A stretch of 64,000 bases of DNA from Cytophagales bacterium (GCA_004293815.1 RDZD01000010.1:111375-175374); one strand, 5' to 3'. Shown: positions 26,902 to 37,036, counted from the stretch's first letter. Program-made: numbers and translations. The notes: generated by a model not told the origin, from the sequence alone.

Positions 26902-26931
26902 TTGGATTTACAAAAAATAGAACTACCTTTG
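26902..26931 (+). promoter_or_regulatory. Promoter of rpsF-rpsR-rplI
   Basis: TTG at 26902-26904 and TACCTTTG at 26924-26931 are exactly 19 bases apart. The -7 box ends 31 bases before the rpsF ATG. Confidence 0.85.
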
Positions 26932-26962
26932 CAGCTCATTTTAACTCAACACCCATACAATA

Positions 26963-27349
26963 ATGGCCTTACGTAATTACGAAACAGTTTTTATCGTTAA
27001 TCCGGTATTGTCTGAGGCTCAGTACAACGAAGTTCGAGATAAATTTAAAAAAATTCTTGAGCAGAACGGTGCAAACATCAGTAATGATGAGAACTGGGGA
27101 CTTATGAAATTCGCCTATACCATGCAAGGTAAACAAAGCGGTTTTTATACGTACCTAGAGTTCAAAGCTGCACCGCAGGCAATTGCTACACTCAATACTG
27201 AGTTCAGACGCGATGACCGCGTTATGCGATTCCTGACCGTTTCGCTCGATAAGCATGCTATTGCTTACAACGAGAAACGCAGGAGTGGTGCTTTCAAAAA
27301 GAAAGAGACCGACACTAAGCCCACCTCAAACGCTGTAGAAAGCAAATAG
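26963..27349 (+). CDS. rpsF: 30S ribosomal protein S6
   Basis: 128 residues: [24 protein letters not shown] is the classic S6 start, and [23 protein letters not shown] and [17 protein letters not shown] follow. S6 pairs with S18 on the platform of the small subunit, and S18 is the next gene, 4 bases away. The C-terminus carries a charged, disordered extension of about 25 residues ([16 protein letters not shown]), as in many Bacteroidota. First gene of a three-gene operon. There is no ssb between S6 and S18. Confidence 0.98.
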   Translation: MALRNYETVFIVNPVLSEAQYNEVRDKFKKILEQNGANISNDENWGLMKFAYTMQGKQSGFYTYLEFKAAPQAIATLNTEFRRDDRVMRFLTVSLDKHAIAYNEKRRSGAFKKKETDTKPTSNAVESK

Positions 27350-27353
27350 CAAC

Positions 27354-27620
27354 ATGACACTTGTTAATGAACCTATTCACAGTTCGCAAAAAGGCAAAGA
27401 AAAAAAGTTTTGCCGTTTCAAGCGCAATGGTATCCGCTACATTGATTACAAAGACCCAAATTTCTTGATGAAGTTTGTGGGTGATCAAGGCAAAATCACA
27501 CCTCGCCGCTATACAGGAACCAGCGAAAAGTATCAGCGCATGGTGGCTCAAGCTATCAAACGCGCTCGTTTCCTTGGTTTGATGCCTTACGTAGCTGACG
27601 GTCTGAAAAAGGGCTTCTAA
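27354..27620 (+). CDS. rpsR: 30S ribosomal protein S18
   Basis: 88 residues with the S18 core [64 protein letters not shown]18 binds S6 and 16S rRNA. It starts 4 bases after rpsF, so it is almost certainly cotranslated. A single cysteine remains (Cys19), so this is not the zinc-ribbon form. Product length is normal. Confidence 0.98.
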   Translation: MTLVNEPIHSSQKGKEKKFCRFKRNGIRYIDYKDPNFLMKFVGDQGKITPRRYTGTSEKYQRMVAQAIKRARFLGLMPYVADGLKKGF

Positions 27621-27678
27621 TCCCTATCTTTTTATCTTACTTCATTATTGTTCGAAAATCTTTTGCTCTCAAAATACC

Positions 27679-28122
27679 ATGAAAGTAATTCTTAAAGAAG
27701 AAGTTCAAGGGCTTGGATCGCAATATGATGTGGTAGATGTAAAACCGGGATATGCTCGCAACTACCTCATGCCACGCAATATTGCTATTGCCGCCAGCGA
27801 ATCTAACATCAAAATGGTGAATGAAATTCGCAAACAGCAATCTCTGAAATTGGCCAAACTCAAAGATGATGCACAAAGTCTTGCCAACGCGATTGGTGAT
27901 ATCATGCTGGTTATCAAAGCTAAAGCTGGTGAGTCTGGTAAAATATTCGGCGCTGTTACTCCATTACAAATTGCTGATGTGCTCCGTGCACGTGGCTTTG
28001 ATGTGGATCGTCGCAAAATCACTCTCAACGAAGATGTGAAAAATGTGGGCGATTATACAGCACAAATCAATTTGCACAAAGATGTAAAGCACAAAATACG
28101 CTTTACAGTAACTGCTGAATAA
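27679..28122 (+). CDS. rplI: 50S ribosomal protein L9
   Basis: 147 residues. MKVILKEEVQGLGSQYDVVDVKPGYARNYLMPRNIAIAAS is the conserved L9 N-terminal domain, then a long connecting helix (NIKMVNEIRKQQSLKLAKLKDDAQ) and the C-terminal domain (KIFGAVTPLQIADVLRARGFDVDRRKI). L9 binds 23S rRNA and helps frame maintenance. It lies 58 bases after rpsR, third gene of the operon, and is followed by a hairpin. Confidence 0.98.
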   Translation: MKVILKEEVQGLGSQYDVVDVKPGYARNYLMPRNIAIAASESNIKMVNEIRKQQSLKLAKLKDDAQSLANAIGDIMLVIKAKAGESGKIFGAVTPLQIADVLRARGFDVDRRKITLNEDVKNVGDYTAQINLHKDVKHKIRFTVTAE

Positions 28123-28144
28123 ATTTATTTCTGTAGTTCAGTTC

Positions 28145-28193
28145 AAAACCCTAACAGTTTTATTCTTTAATGGAATATGACTGCTAGGGTTTT
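28145..28193 (+). terminator. Probable terminator after rplI
   Basis: Arms AAAACCCTA-CAG and CTG-TAGGGTTTT (28145-28157 and 28181-28193) with one mismatch enclose an inner pairing of TATTC with GAATA. The stem ends in TTTT. Less perfect than other terminators here. Confidence 0.6.
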
Positions 28194-28404
28194 GGTCTTA
28201 AAGACATTTGGGCTTATGTTTTAATATTTTTTTGGATAACTCTTAAAACACAGCCGCCTCTTTTTTCGTTCTAATAACAGTATTGCCTCGAGCCTACTCT
28301 TTGAGATTTTTTTTAAAAGTGCGTGCCTTTGCGCAACCTAAGTCTCATTTTGGTGGTCTTTTGAATATTTCTTATCCACACAGCACCGTTGCAGTAAACC
28401 ACAC

Positions 28405-29208
28405 ATGAAAAAGTACATCTTGTCATTTCTGCCCCTTGTCTTTGTCTTTCTATCTGCCTTTGTTATGGTTGGTGATGATTATAGAACCCTCAAATACAAC
28501 AAGTTTGAGCTTGGTGAAAATATGAAATATATCTGCCATTATGGCTTTATTGATGCGGCTGAAGCCACCATATCGGTGGACAAGCAGCTCTATGCTATTA
28601 ATAACCGAAATTGTTACAAGACAACAATTCTAGGTAAAACGAAAGGTATTTTTAGGGCAGGGATGAAAGTAGATGATTTATGGCAGTCTTATATTGATTG
28701 TCAGGCTGTTATCCCTCATCGCTTTTATCGCAACATCAAAGAAAATAAGTACAGAAAGGTAGAAACCGTTTTCTTTGACCAGATCGGCGGTAAGACTATC
28801 GTGAAGTCTGTAACCAATCAAAATCCTGAAAAGCAAGAGTTTTTTACCACTTCTCAGAACTGCCAAGACATGGTGAGTGGTTACTTTTATCTAAGAACCA
28901 TTGATTACGGGTCTTTGGCCAAAGGTTCAATTATCACCATTCCAGGATTTTTTGAAAATGAAAGTTACTCTTTTAAGGTACGTTATTTGGGTAAGGAAAA
29001 AATCAAAACACGGGTAGGTCACTTTACAGCCATTGTCCTTCAGCCTTCTATGCCCGAAAACGATTTGTTTGATGGCAAAGATGCTATCAAATGCTGGATT
29101 TCTGACGATACTTACCGAGTGCCGCTCAAAGTACGCGCTGAAATGAAAATTGGTGCTATTGAGTTAGATATTACAAGTTACCAGAATAGCAAAGTGCATT
29201 GGAAATAA
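28405..29208 (+). CDS. DUF3108 domain exported protein
   Basis: 267 residues. A signal peptide or membrane anchor lies at about 4-22 (ILSFLPLVFVFLSAFVMV). The DUF3108 pattern is clear: FELGENMKYICHYGFIDAAEATISVD, GIFRAGMKVDDLWQSYID, CQDMVSGYFYLRTIDYGSLAKGSIITIPGFFENESYSFKVRYLGKEKIKTRVG, CWISDDTYRVPLKVRAEMKIGAIELDI. The family is beta-rich and found in the cell envelope of Gram-negative bacteria; its function is not established. It is a single gene with no clear operon partners, separated by 53 bases from the convergent porU. Confidence 0.85.
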   Translation: MKKYILSFLPLVFVFLSAFVMVGDDYRTLKYNKFELGENMKYICHYGFIDAAEATISVDKQLYAINNRNCYKTTILGKTKGIFRAGMKVDDLWQSYIDCQAVIPHRFYRNIKENKYRKVETVFFDQIGGKTIVKSVTNQNPEKQEFFTTSQNCQDMVSGYFYLRTIDYGSLAKGSIITIPGFFENESYSFKVRYLGKEKIKTRVGHFTAIVLQPSMPENDLFDGKDAIKCWISDDTYRVPLKVRAEMKIGAIELDITSYQNSKVHWK

Positions 29209-29261
29209 GCTCCCAATTCGGTAAAGTTTGGGTATTCCTTATTGAGAGCTTAATTTAGCAT

Positions 29262-32200
29262 TTAACGCTGAACCATAATTTTTTTGGTAGCGCGACCTGT
29301 TGCACCATCTTGAAGCGAACGAATACTAATTTTACAGACATATAGACCTCGTTGTAAAAAGTTATTGTCTTGGTCTTTGCCTCTAAAACGCACTTCTAAT
29401 TTAGAAGGAGCTGCATCATAAAAATCGCGAATGTGGTGTACTTGCTGTCCATTCATATTGATAAATTGTATGAGCACCTCCATGGGTTCGTTCGGGCGAT
29501 TATGCGTTATTCTAAAGTAGCATTCATCAACGACAGGATTAGGGCCTACGAGCAACTCTGAAAACTCAATGTCTTGATCCTGAACCACAAACTCTATGGT
29601 TTTCTCTGCTAAATTGTTATAAACATCCCATACGCGCAACGTAAGAGTGTGCTTTCCGTTACTAAGCTTGGGCAGCTCAAACATAATGCGTCCTTTTTGG
29701 GGATTATCAAGTTCTGGCTTAAAGTAGGGATTTAAAACAAATAATGGTTCTTCTCCGTCTAAAAATGCCACCATCTGGTGCGCTATGTCGCTGTTGGTAA
29801 TGTTGAGGCCGTTGTCATCGCTCACATCAGCCAGCAGAAGGCTGTAAGCCTCCACAGCATCTCCATTTTTGAAGTTTTTGGTATTGAGAAACAGTTCAAT
29901 AGACGGCGGTTCATTGTCTACTACCGCATTGGCATTGCTGCCACCCACTATGATGTCTTGCCTGTAGCCTGCTGCATCAATATTTTGTGCGGTGTCTTTG
30001 GCATAAAGAGAAATCTTGCCCTTACCATCTCTAAAGTCAATGTCTAAAGGAGCAACAAACTCAAAAGAGAAAAGACCATTTTTGACCGACACATCACCCG
30101 TAAAAAGCCTATGAATTTGCTCCTCATAAGTCATAATAGGTGACTCTTCACCCAAAGTACGAATCAGCGCGGGTTTATCGAATACCTCACCGCTCAATAC
30201 ACCGTTAAAGTTACTCATCAAAGTACCTTTGCTCAAGACTTGACCGCTGATGCGTACACGATCTAAAGCTCTGATATTGAGTGATGGACTGCCATTGACT
30301 AAAATTTGACTAGCTTTAGCCTCATACTTTGGATAGGCTAACTGCACAGAGGGGTCTCCGAGTAAGGCAAAGTTGCGATTGGAAAGCCCCAAGCTCTTGT
30401 TTTTCGTTTTGCGCAGCACATCGCCTAAACGAGGCATTTGATCACCAACAGGCTCAAAAATGATATCATAAAATGCTTCTGCAAGTTGATAGTTGGTATT
30501 CGAGAATACTGGACGCGTGGTAACCACTCCTGCAATGCCACCGCCCAGTGGGTTCATGATCACGTATTCCCCGCCTGAAACCGTGTTAGGGTCGTCATAT
30601 CGGCCAAATTCACAAGTAGCAGCCACAAAAAGCGGCATATTGTTCAGGTTGCGCCAGCGGTTAATTTGTCCAATATCTGTAATACCTTCAACAGCCCAAC
30701 CAAACTCCGCGCCGTGCCCCATGTAGTTGACAATTAGCGAACCTTCCGTGACGCTCTGGTTCATCATTTTCTTTAATTCAATAGCTTTTTTCCCATTAGT
30801 GGTCAAAACTTGTTCATAAGCATCCATGTAGAGCTTGTGAATATTGTATAGCCCGTAGAGACTATTCAAATGTTTGGCTAAATTGTCAGAGTCTATCTGA
30901 TGAGCGTTCAGGTCGCCGTCGTCAGCTACAAAGGTTAAGCGATTGCGCCACGCACCTAGCGTTTTGCTGGTTTCATAATAAATGAGTTTGTCTACCAATA
31001 ATTTGGCTTGTTCAGCTTCGCGTATGGGGATTCTTCCCACACCTATTTCTAAATCATGATCGCCACTGCTAGCTCTTTCATTCCATTCGCCCTCGTTGTC
31101 GCCCAGAATAGCAAAATAATCGTCTGAAGCATAACTAAAAATGGGATGTAAAGATTCTCTAGACTCGTAGGTAGGTACAAAATTAGTATTAAAAGATAGA
31201 CGGTCTTTATAGTCAAAAGACGCGTCGCCAAACAACAGCGCATATTTCAAAGGCGAGTTGGGCTGGGTGTAAAGCATTCTAAAAAAATCGCGAATTGCGC
31301 TTACATCCTGACGACCAGAAGAAAACTCATTGTAAATCTGCTCTACTGTTACCACTTCTACGCTTAGTTTGTCGTTAGTACGTCTAAATGCTGCAAGTCT
31401 TTGAGCCTCTGATAAAAACAAGTCATGTGTCACAACCACCAAGTCAGTGGCTTTGAGAGCGCGTAAATTCTGATTAGCTATTTTGCCTACAAATGTCGGC
31501 ACTAAAGCGTTGGTAGTTTCAAAAGCCACCATTTCGGGAATAGCTGAACTACTGCTGCTAGCTACACGCACCGTGACAGCCGTAGCAGAGACGCTAGAGG
31601 CAAGTATCTCTGGACTATTGGGCGAGCTGATATGCCAAACGTTGAGAGTTTTGCTTTTGGGGTTACTGATGTTATAATTGCAAAGCCCTAAACCACGTCC
31701 TTCTGTGCTGCGAAACCTTAGCTGCTTGTCATTGTAGGTTAGTGCTCGCCTTGTGTTAAGCACCAAGTAGTCCATGTATCCAAAAGCGGTGCGCTGGCTC
31801 GCGTCAAACTTGTATTGAACATTCAGTTTAAGGCTATTGCTGCCCACCAATTCAGCGGCGGGAAAACGCATCTGGACAAGGCTGGTGTTACCGCGTCGTG
31901 CATAGGGCGCATCTGGGAGCGAAGCAATGGTTTGCTCGCCCACTTTGCGACCGTTAAAGCTGTATTCAAAATTGCTGACACGAGTAGAAAGTGCCATAAC
32001 AGCTGCTGTAAGCGTTATCGTAGAACCACTTTCTATGCCTTCGGCAGAAAAATCGTAGCTATGTTGCGGCTGAACATCCCAAAATTTTTCAGCATACCAG
32101 TCGCGTCCAGAACCTCCAGGTGCAAAAGGAATAACATTAAGAACATTGGATTCGTCTTTTTCTATAACTTCATAGTGCAAAAATGTGTTGATATCGCGTG

Positions 32201-32681
32201 CTGGCGTACCGCTTGTGTTGGCAGGCTTCACGCGCAAACCCTCAGAGGTATCTACGGTTAGAAAATAAAAGTTCTGATCTGAATAAAAATTGGTTTCATG
32301 CGCAAAAATATTCTCACTATTGTTCCAAAAATAGCGATTTGGGCCTTCAGCATAAAAAAGAATATAGTCCGACTCATCAAAGCGTCCGTCTTCTTCTCCC
32401 ACCACTTGGATAGCGTTTTGTATCAAATCTGTGGGACGACTCTGGCTGTTATTTTGAGGCAATACACCGCCCGGATTGCCATAAAGCTTAAGATTGCGAG
32501 GGTTTAAAGTGCTCAAATTCAAGCCAGCATTTCGCAAATCAGCAGCATTTAAGCGGTAAACACCATGTTCACGAACGGCAAATTTCAAAAACTCGCCTTT
32601 GGCTAGAACTGAGTTCTGAGCTAAAATAGGCTTAGTTAATAGTAAAAGCCCCAGCAGGATAAAGAAAGATAGAGTACGCAT
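29262..32681 (-). CDS. porU: Type IX secretion system sortase PorU
   Basis: 1139 residues from the ATG at 32681 (MRTLSFFILLGLLLLTKPILAQ, a signal peptide); 48 upstream codons in the longer frame look spurious. PorU is a cysteine peptidase of the gingipain (C25) family on the outer membrane. It removes the C-terminal signal of type IX cargo and links the cargo to lipopolysaccharide. His656 (NYMGHGAEFGW) and Cys690 (VAATCEFGRYDDP) form the catalytic dyad; VVTHDLFLSEAQRLAAFRRTND and LKYALLFGDASFDYKD precede them. The C-terminus (last 90 residues, from LLVGPNPVVDE) is a type IX sorting-like beta-sandwich. No porV or other type IX gene is in this window. Confidence 0.95.
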   Translation of the reverse strand: MRTLSFFILLGLLLLTKPILAQNSVLAKGEFLKFAVREHGVYRLNAADLRNAGLNLSTLNPRNLKLYGNPGGVLPQNNSQSRPTDLIQNAIQVVGEEDGRFDESDYILFYAEGPNRYFWNNSENIFAHETNFYSDQNFYFLTVDTSEGLRVKPANTSGTPARDINTFLHYEVIEKDESNVLNVIPFAPGGSGRDWYAEKFWDVQPQHSYDFSAEGIESGSTITLTAAVMALSTRVSNFEYSFNGRKVGEQTIASLPDAPYARRGNTSLVQMRFPAAELVGSNSLKLNVQYKFDASQRTAFGYMDYLVLNTRRALTYNDKQLRFRSTEGRGLGLCNYNISNPKSKTLNVWHISSPNSPEILASSVSATAVTVRVASSSSSAIPEMVAFETTNALVPTFVGKIANQNLRALKATDLVVVTHDLFLSEAQRLAAFRRTNDKLSVEVVTVEQIYNEFSSGRQDVSAIRDFFRMLYTQPNSPLKYALLFGDASFDYKDRLSFNTNFVPTYESRESLHPIFSYASDDYFAILGDNEGEWNERASSGDHDLEIGVGRIPIREAEQAKLLVDKLIYYETSKTLGAWRNRLTFVADDGDLNAHQIDSDNLAKHLNSLYGLYNIHKLYMDAYEQVLTTNGKKAIELKKMMNQSVTEGSLIVNYMGHGAEFGWAVEGITDIGQINRWRNLNNMPLFVAATCEFGRYDDPNTVSGGEYVIMNPLGGGIAGVVTTRPVFSNTNYQLAEAFYDIIFEPVGDQMPRLGDVLRKTKNKSLGLSNRNFALLGDPSVQLAYPKYEAKASQILVNGSPSLNIRALDRVRISGQVLSKGTLMSNFNGVLSGEVFDKPALIRTLGEESPIMTYEEQIHRLFTGDVSVKNGLFSFEFVAPLDIDFRDGKGKISLYAKDTAQNIDAAGYRQDIIVGGSNANAVVDNEPPSIELFLNTKNFKNGDAVEAYSLLLADVSDDNGLNITNSDIAHQMVAFLDGEEPLFVLNPYFKPELDNPQKGRIMFELPKLSNGKHTLTLRVWDVYNNLAEKTIEFVVQDQDIEFSELLVGPNPVVDECYFRITHNRPNEPMEVLIQFINMNGQQVHHIRDFYDAAPSKLEVRFRGKDQDNNFLQRGLYVCKISIRSLQDGATGRATKKIMVQR

Positions 32682-32779
32682 GACATGAATAAGTTTTGTA
32701 AAGGAATGTAAACCCAAATAAGTCTTTTTGGCAAATAAGACTAAAACACAACAGCTTGTTAGCCAAATTTGTTTGGAGA

Positions 32780-32787
32780 CAAATATA
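32780..32787 (-). promoter_or_regulatory. Possible -7 box for porU
   Basis: On the minus strand TATATTTG matches TAnnTTTG and lies about 100 bases upstream of the porU ATG. No TTG is present at the proper -33 distance. Confidence 0.35.
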
Positions 32788-32924
32788 CAGCTTTTTTTGA
32801 ATGAGAAAAGGTTTTTTAACCTCATAAAATTACTTGCCAGCTTAGCAAGGGAGGAATTGTGTGAAGTTGTAAAAAGAGTTCCTTTCTATTGCCCCAAAAC
32901 CAAACTTTTTAGGTAAGAAATGAG

Positions 32925-32932
32925 TATATTTG
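32925..32932 (+). promoter_or_regulatory. Possible -7 box for the exported TPR protein
   Basis: TATATTTG matches the -7 consensus 48 bases before the ATG at 32981. The -33 box is not conserved. Confidence 0.4.
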
Positions 32933-32980
32933 CATACCAATTCTAAAGCCTTTTAAAGATTCATCACAAGCACGCCTTAT

Positions 32981-34798
32981 ATGAAAACACGATATTCAAT
33001 CTTCCTTGTTTTTTTACTAAATTTATTGCTGGCTACACAGGTTTGGGCTCAAAACGACAATAATTTTTTGCTGGCCAATGAATATTTTGAAACGGGTGAC
33101 TTTGAAAAAGCTGTACAGATATACGAAAAACTGACCAAAAACCCCAATAACATTTACAATATTCACACGCGCTACTATGAGGCTCTACTTCGCTTAGAGC
33201 GTTTTGATAAAGCAGAGTCTTATCTCAAAAAAGCCTGTAAAGAGTTTTCTACGGAAGCTTTGTTTCATGTAGCTTATCACTCTTTGCTTCAAAAGCTCAA
33301 CAAAAAGCAAGAAGCAGATAAGGTTTTTAATGATTTCTTTGGACGTATCAAAAAAGATGAAAATTTGCTTTTGAGCACTGCACGCGAGCTTTCAGACATT
33401 GGGCAATATGATATGGCCGAAAAAATGTATTTAGAGGCTGGTAAAATTGGCCGTCAAGATTTGACTTTCGAGCTGGCTAATCTTTACGCTCTGGCTGGCC
33501 AAATGGATAAAATGATACGAACTTATGTAGATTTATTAGATAAACAGCCCGAGCAGTCTTATAACGTACAAAATATTTTGCAAAGCCGCATTCGCGAAGA
33601 GGCTGATTTAGACAGAATAGAACCCATTCTGCTAGAAAAGGCGCGTTTGGCCAATAGCCATGTGGTATTTGCTGAAATGCTGGTGTGGTATTATTTGCAA
33701 CGTAAAGCGTTTTACAAGGCTTTTATACAGGCCAAGGCAGTAGACAAACGCAAAGATCAGGGTGGCTTGGTGATGTTGGACATAGGCGAGCTGGCGCATC
33801 AAAACAAAGAATACAAGGATGCTGTACGCATTTTTGAGTATTTGGTAGAAAATTATAAAGAGCAAGGCGTTTACTTAGCCGCACGAAACGCCCTCTTACA
33901 TGCTAAAGAAGAGCAAATTAAGAATACCTTCCCAATGGATTTAGAAAAAATCAGATCTTTGGTAGCTGATTACAAACTATTGCTCCAAGAAAATGGGCTG
34001 GACAGCGAAACAATTCCTTCGGCTATGAAGCTAGCGATGTTACAAGCCTTTTATTTACAGGAGCTTGATGCGGCTTTGCTGATTTTGGAGGATATTCTCA
34101 AAACACCCCGTTTACCTGCTGATATCTTGGCGCAAGCCAAACTTAACTGTGGCGATATTCTTTTGCTCAAAAGCGAATGGTGGGACGCATCGCTTTACTA
34201 TTCTCAGGTAGAAAAAGCTGAAAAAGAGAAGAATTTGGGGCACATGGCGAAACTGAAAAATGCAAAGTTGTCTTATTACAGAGGAGACTTTGAACTTGCC
34301 AAAGAGCATTTAGATATTCTCAAACTGGCCACATCACGTGAAATTGCTAACGATGCGATGGATTTGGCCTTGCTCATACAAGACAACTTAGAGCTGGATA
34401 CCAGCACTTTGGCCATGGAGGAGTTTGCACAAGCGGATCTGCTGGTTTTTCAGCAACGCTACGAAGATGCTCTCAAACGGTATAAAGAGATGCTTACACT
34501 CCATAACGGACACACTCTAACAGACGATATTTTGTGGGAAATATCTGACGTACTTTATAAAGTGGGACGCTTCACGGAGGCCGTGCCTCATCTAGAGCGC
34601 ATTATGAGTGAGTTTGGAACAGACCTGTACGGCGATGATGCCAACTTTTTGCTAGGCACGATTTATGAATTTCATCTCAAAAATAAAGATAAAGCGATGG
34701 AATACTATAAAAACCAGCTATTGCTCTTTCCAGGTAGTATTCATAACGCAGAGGCTCGTAAACGCTTCCGAACTTTGCGAGGTGATGGTGTGCAATAA
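32981..34798 (+). CDS. Exported tetratricopeptide repeat protein
   Basis: 605 residues with a signal peptide (cleavage after VWA, about 23). The mature protein is almost entirely TPR-like helical repeats (LANEYFETGDFEKAVQIYEKLTKNPNN at the start; YEDALKRYKEMLTLHNGHTLTDDILWEISDVLYKVGRFTEAVPHLERIM near the end). TPR arrays bind other proteins; here it is likely a periplasmic or outer-membrane scaffold. No enzymatic motif is visible. It is divergent from porU, which could hint at a shared role in the envelope, but that is an inference from position only. It converges with the flippase, with 10 bases between stop codons. Confidence 0.88.
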   Translation: MKTRYSIFLVFLLNLLLATQVWAQNDNNFLLANEYFETGDFEKAVQIYEKLTKNPNNIYNIHTRYYEALLRLERFDKAESYLKKACKEFSTEALFHVAYHSLLQKLNKKQEADKVFNDFFGRIKKDENLLLSTARELSDIGQYDMAEKMYLEAGKIGRQDLTFELANLYALAGQMDKMIRTYVDLLDKQPEQSYNVQNILQSRIREEADLDRIEPILLEKARLANSHVVFAEMLVWYYLQRKAFYKAFIQAKAVDKRKDQGGLVMLDIGELAHQNKEYKDAVRIFEYLVENYKEQGVYLAARNALLHAKEEQIKNTFPMDLEKIRSLVADYKLLLQENGLDSETIPSAMKLAMLQAFYLQELDAALLILEDILKTPRLPADILAQAKLNCGDILLLKSEWWDASLYYSQVEKAEKEKNLGHMAKLKNAKLSYYRGDFELAKEHLDILKLATSREIANDAMDLALLIQDNLELDTSTLAMEEFAQADLLVFQQRYEDALKRYKEMLTLHNGHTLTDDILWEISDVLYKVGRFTEAVPHLERIMSEFGTDLYGDDANFLLGTIYEFHLKNKDKAMEYYKNQLLLFPGSIHNAEARKRFRTLRGDGVQ

Positions 34799-34808
34799 AG
34801 AGCGTTCT

Positions 34809-36146
34809 TCAAGCCTTCTTGTGAGCTAAAAATTTCCAAGCCTCTTGAATCAAGGAAATGCCAAAAAGTGATTTGGTTTCTATCCAGAAGAGCGGTCTGG
34901 TTTCTTTGAAAAATGCAAATACAAAATAAGAAGCGACGCTCTGGGCAGCCAGAACAGACCAAGCCGCACCCAATACACCGTAGTTGGGTATGAGTAAAAA
35001 ATGCCCTACTAATGTGCAGAAAAACCCTACAAAAGAGCGTATGAGTATGAATTTGACCAAGTTCTCCGCCAAAAGCCAACGGCCGTTAACCGCATTGAGC
35101 GAAGCAAACACTCCACACCAGATATGAATAGAAAGCACTGCGCCAGCACCTGAGTAGCCCGAGCCATACAAAATATCAATAGCCTGCTCTGAAAGTAAAC
35201 TAGCACCAATACCCGCCGTCACGCCTAGGACTACAAAGAAATCACTGAGCTGCTGAACACGTTTTTTGTAGCGTTCTGGCGCGTCTTGACGCGCATGTAT
35301 GAGTGCAGGAAACACCGAAGCTCCTATAATCATGGGAACGAACAGCCATTTTTCACTGATTTGTATAGCTGCCGAGTAAATGCCATTAGCCGAGTCCCCT
35401 AGAAGATGTTTAAGCAAAAGCTGGTCTAAACGCGCCGCAAAAGCAATAGCGACACCATTCAAAGCCAAAGGCCAAGCTTGTAGGCTTAGCTCTTTACATA
35501 GCTGCCAGTCTATATCGCGCCAAGCTATACTTAAGCCAAGCTTTCGGAATATAAAATACAGACAAAAATTAGAAAGTGCCCAGTCAAGCATACTGGCCAC
35601 AGCAAAATAAACAATAGAGCACTCATAGTAGACAAAAAGTAGTTTAAGCACTGAGGTGGCCAAGAGAACACCCAGCTGAACCTTGACGACTACTTTAGAC
35701 TTTACTTTGGCCTGAAAATAATAGGTCACCACATCAAATGCGGCAAAAGGAGTACTCAGCGACACAATCAAAATCAATAGAAGCTCGGTGCTATCGTGTT
35801 TCCAACACAAGGCCAAGACATTGGCTAAAATGAAAAAAAAGGCTCCAGAAGCTAATTTAATATAAAAAGTGGTGCTCAGAAGCTGTTTTTCGGGTCTTTT
35901 CAAAAACTCTCTGGCCAGTAGCTCGGTTAGCCCTAAAGCAGAAATAGAGGTGAATAAAAAGACATAGCTGAGCACATAATTGAGCTGTCCAAAGCGTTCT
36001 TTGCCCAAGTAGCGTGCCACCCATAAGCCCACTACCATTGCCAAAACTAAGCGCAAGACCTTCTCCGCCGCAAGCCAAACCGTATTGCTAAGATATTTTT
36101 TGAGAGCGTCTCTATCGAAGTTTTTTAATAGTTTTTGAAAGTTCAT
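34809..36146 (-). CDS. Polysaccharide flippase (Wzx/MATE-like)
   Basis: 445 residues, rich in membrane helices (about 12-14). The N-terminus ALKKYLSNTVWLAAEKVLRLVLAMVVGLWVARYLGKERFGQLNYVLSYVFLFTSISALGL is the typical oligosaccharide flippase signature. These proteins move lipid-linked sugars across the inner membrane for O-antigen or capsule assembly. No glycosyltransferase cluster surrounds it in this window, so its substrate is unknown. Upstream on the same strand lies a lipoprotein gene separated by a terminator. Confidence 0.9.
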   Translation of the reverse strand: MNFQKLLKNFDRDALKKYLSNTVWLAAEKVLRLVLAMVVGLWVARYLGKERFGQLNYVLSYVFLFTSISALGLTELLAREFLKRPEKQLLSTTFYIKLASGAFFFILANVLALCWKHDSTELLLILIVSLSTPFAAFDVVTYYFQAKVKSKVVVKVQLGVLLATSVLKLLFVYYECSIVYFAVASMLDWALSNFCLYFIFRKLGLSIAWRDIDWQLCKELSLQAWPLALNGVAIAFAARLDQLLLKHLLGDSANGIYSAAIQISEKWLFVPMIIGASVFPALIHARQDAPERYKKRVQQLSDFFVVLGVTAGIGASLLSEQAIDILYGSGYSGAGAVLSIHIWCGVFASLNAVNGRWLLAENLVKFILIRSFVGFFCTLVGHFLLIPNYGVLGAAWSVLAAQSVASYFVFAFFKETRPLFWIETKSLFGISLIQEAWKFLAHKKA

Positions 36147-36168
36147 TGGGCTGTGCGGGGTTTATAGA

Positions 36169-36205
36169 AAAAAGCAGACAGGAAATAAAAGCCTGTCTGC
36201 TTTTT
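36169..36205 (-). terminator. Terminator after the PKD-like lipoprotein
   Basis: Perfect 14-base arms (36169-36182 and 36192-36205) with A and T ends surround a 9-base loop. Read on the minus strand it ends in a T run, 37 bases after the lipoprotein stop. Confidence 0.88.
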
Positions 36206-36241
36206 GGAGAAAACTCATCTTTTAAAGGGGAGTTAAGCCAA

Positions 36242-37036
36242 TTATTTGGTAGCTTCTAGTGTGTAAAATATTGTAGAAGAGCTGGTCAGACGAATTGAAA
36301 ACACCAATTTTGTGGCTGTTAGTTCTCTAATAGTCAGATTGCTAGTATAGAGCGGATCTATCTCCAAAATCACATCACTAGAGGAGAGCTTCCAGAGACC
36401 ATAAGAAGACGTTTCTTTACCGCCAGCGTCGTTTATTTTAACGTTAGTACCCACATCATGAATGTAGTTATACTCCGTTATGAAAGGTGGACGAGCTACT
36501 TGACGCGTTTTGAAAAACTTAATCGTGTTGTCCGCCTCATAGCTCTTTAAAAGCTCTGTACCTTCATTATTGATTTTGATGGATTTATATTTCCATACCT
36601 TGGAGGAGTCGTTAGTGAGGAGCTGCGAACGGGGAATAGGATCTCCTGCTACTTTGACAACCCAAGTGGTTTCGTTAGAACCACCCCTGTTAGTGGCAAA
36701 GATTGAAATAAGTGTAGTGCCCTCTTTATCAAAAGTATGCTTGTATTTGTTCGGGTCTGTACTTGGATTAACCGTAACGTTTTTGCCATCTACACGCCAA
36801 ATTTTGAAATCTAGCTCTGAGGCCGCTACCTCTGCAAAGAATTCCACTTGCGCTCCTACCTTGACCGTGATGGTATCTTGAACGGGGCTAAGCTTTTTAA
36901 CACGTGGAGCATTGGGAGTAGGATTTGGACTGTCTGTGTCTGGGATTTTTTCTTCGCCACAGGCGGTAAAGAGGATCATGCCCGACAACAGGACAGACAT
37001 AGCCCAAAGTGATTTAAAAGTGATAAACTTTCTCAT
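36242..37036 (-). CDS. Lipoprotein with PKD-like domain
   Basis: 264 residues. A lipoprotein signal peptide ends in LFTAC (lipobox, Cys26), followed by a disordered EEKIPDTDSPNPTPNAP linker. Residues 45-130 look like a PKD or immunoglobulin-like beta-sandwich (VKVGAQVEFFAEVAASELDFKIWRVDGKNVTV, TTLISIFATNRGGSNETTWVVKVAG). The rest resembles the lipocalin-like C-terminal domain common in Bacteroidota lipoproteins (SKVWKYKSIKINNEG, YGLWKLSSSDVILEIDPL). Probably on the cell surface or in the periplasm; the function is unknown. It is a single gene. Confidence 0.8.
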   Translation of the reverse strand: MRKFITFKSLWAMSVLLSGMILFTACGEEKIPDTDSPNPTPNAPRVKKLSPVQDTITVKVGAQVEFFAEVAASELDFKIWRVDGKNVTVNPSTDPNKYKHTFDKEGTTLISIFATNRGGSNETTWVVKVAGDPIPRSQLLTNDSSKVWKYKSIKINNEGTELLKSYEADNTIKFFKTRQVARPPFITEYNYIHDVGTNVKINDAGGKETSSYGLWKLSSSDVILEIDPLYTSNLTIRELTATKLVFSIRLTSSSTIFYTLEATK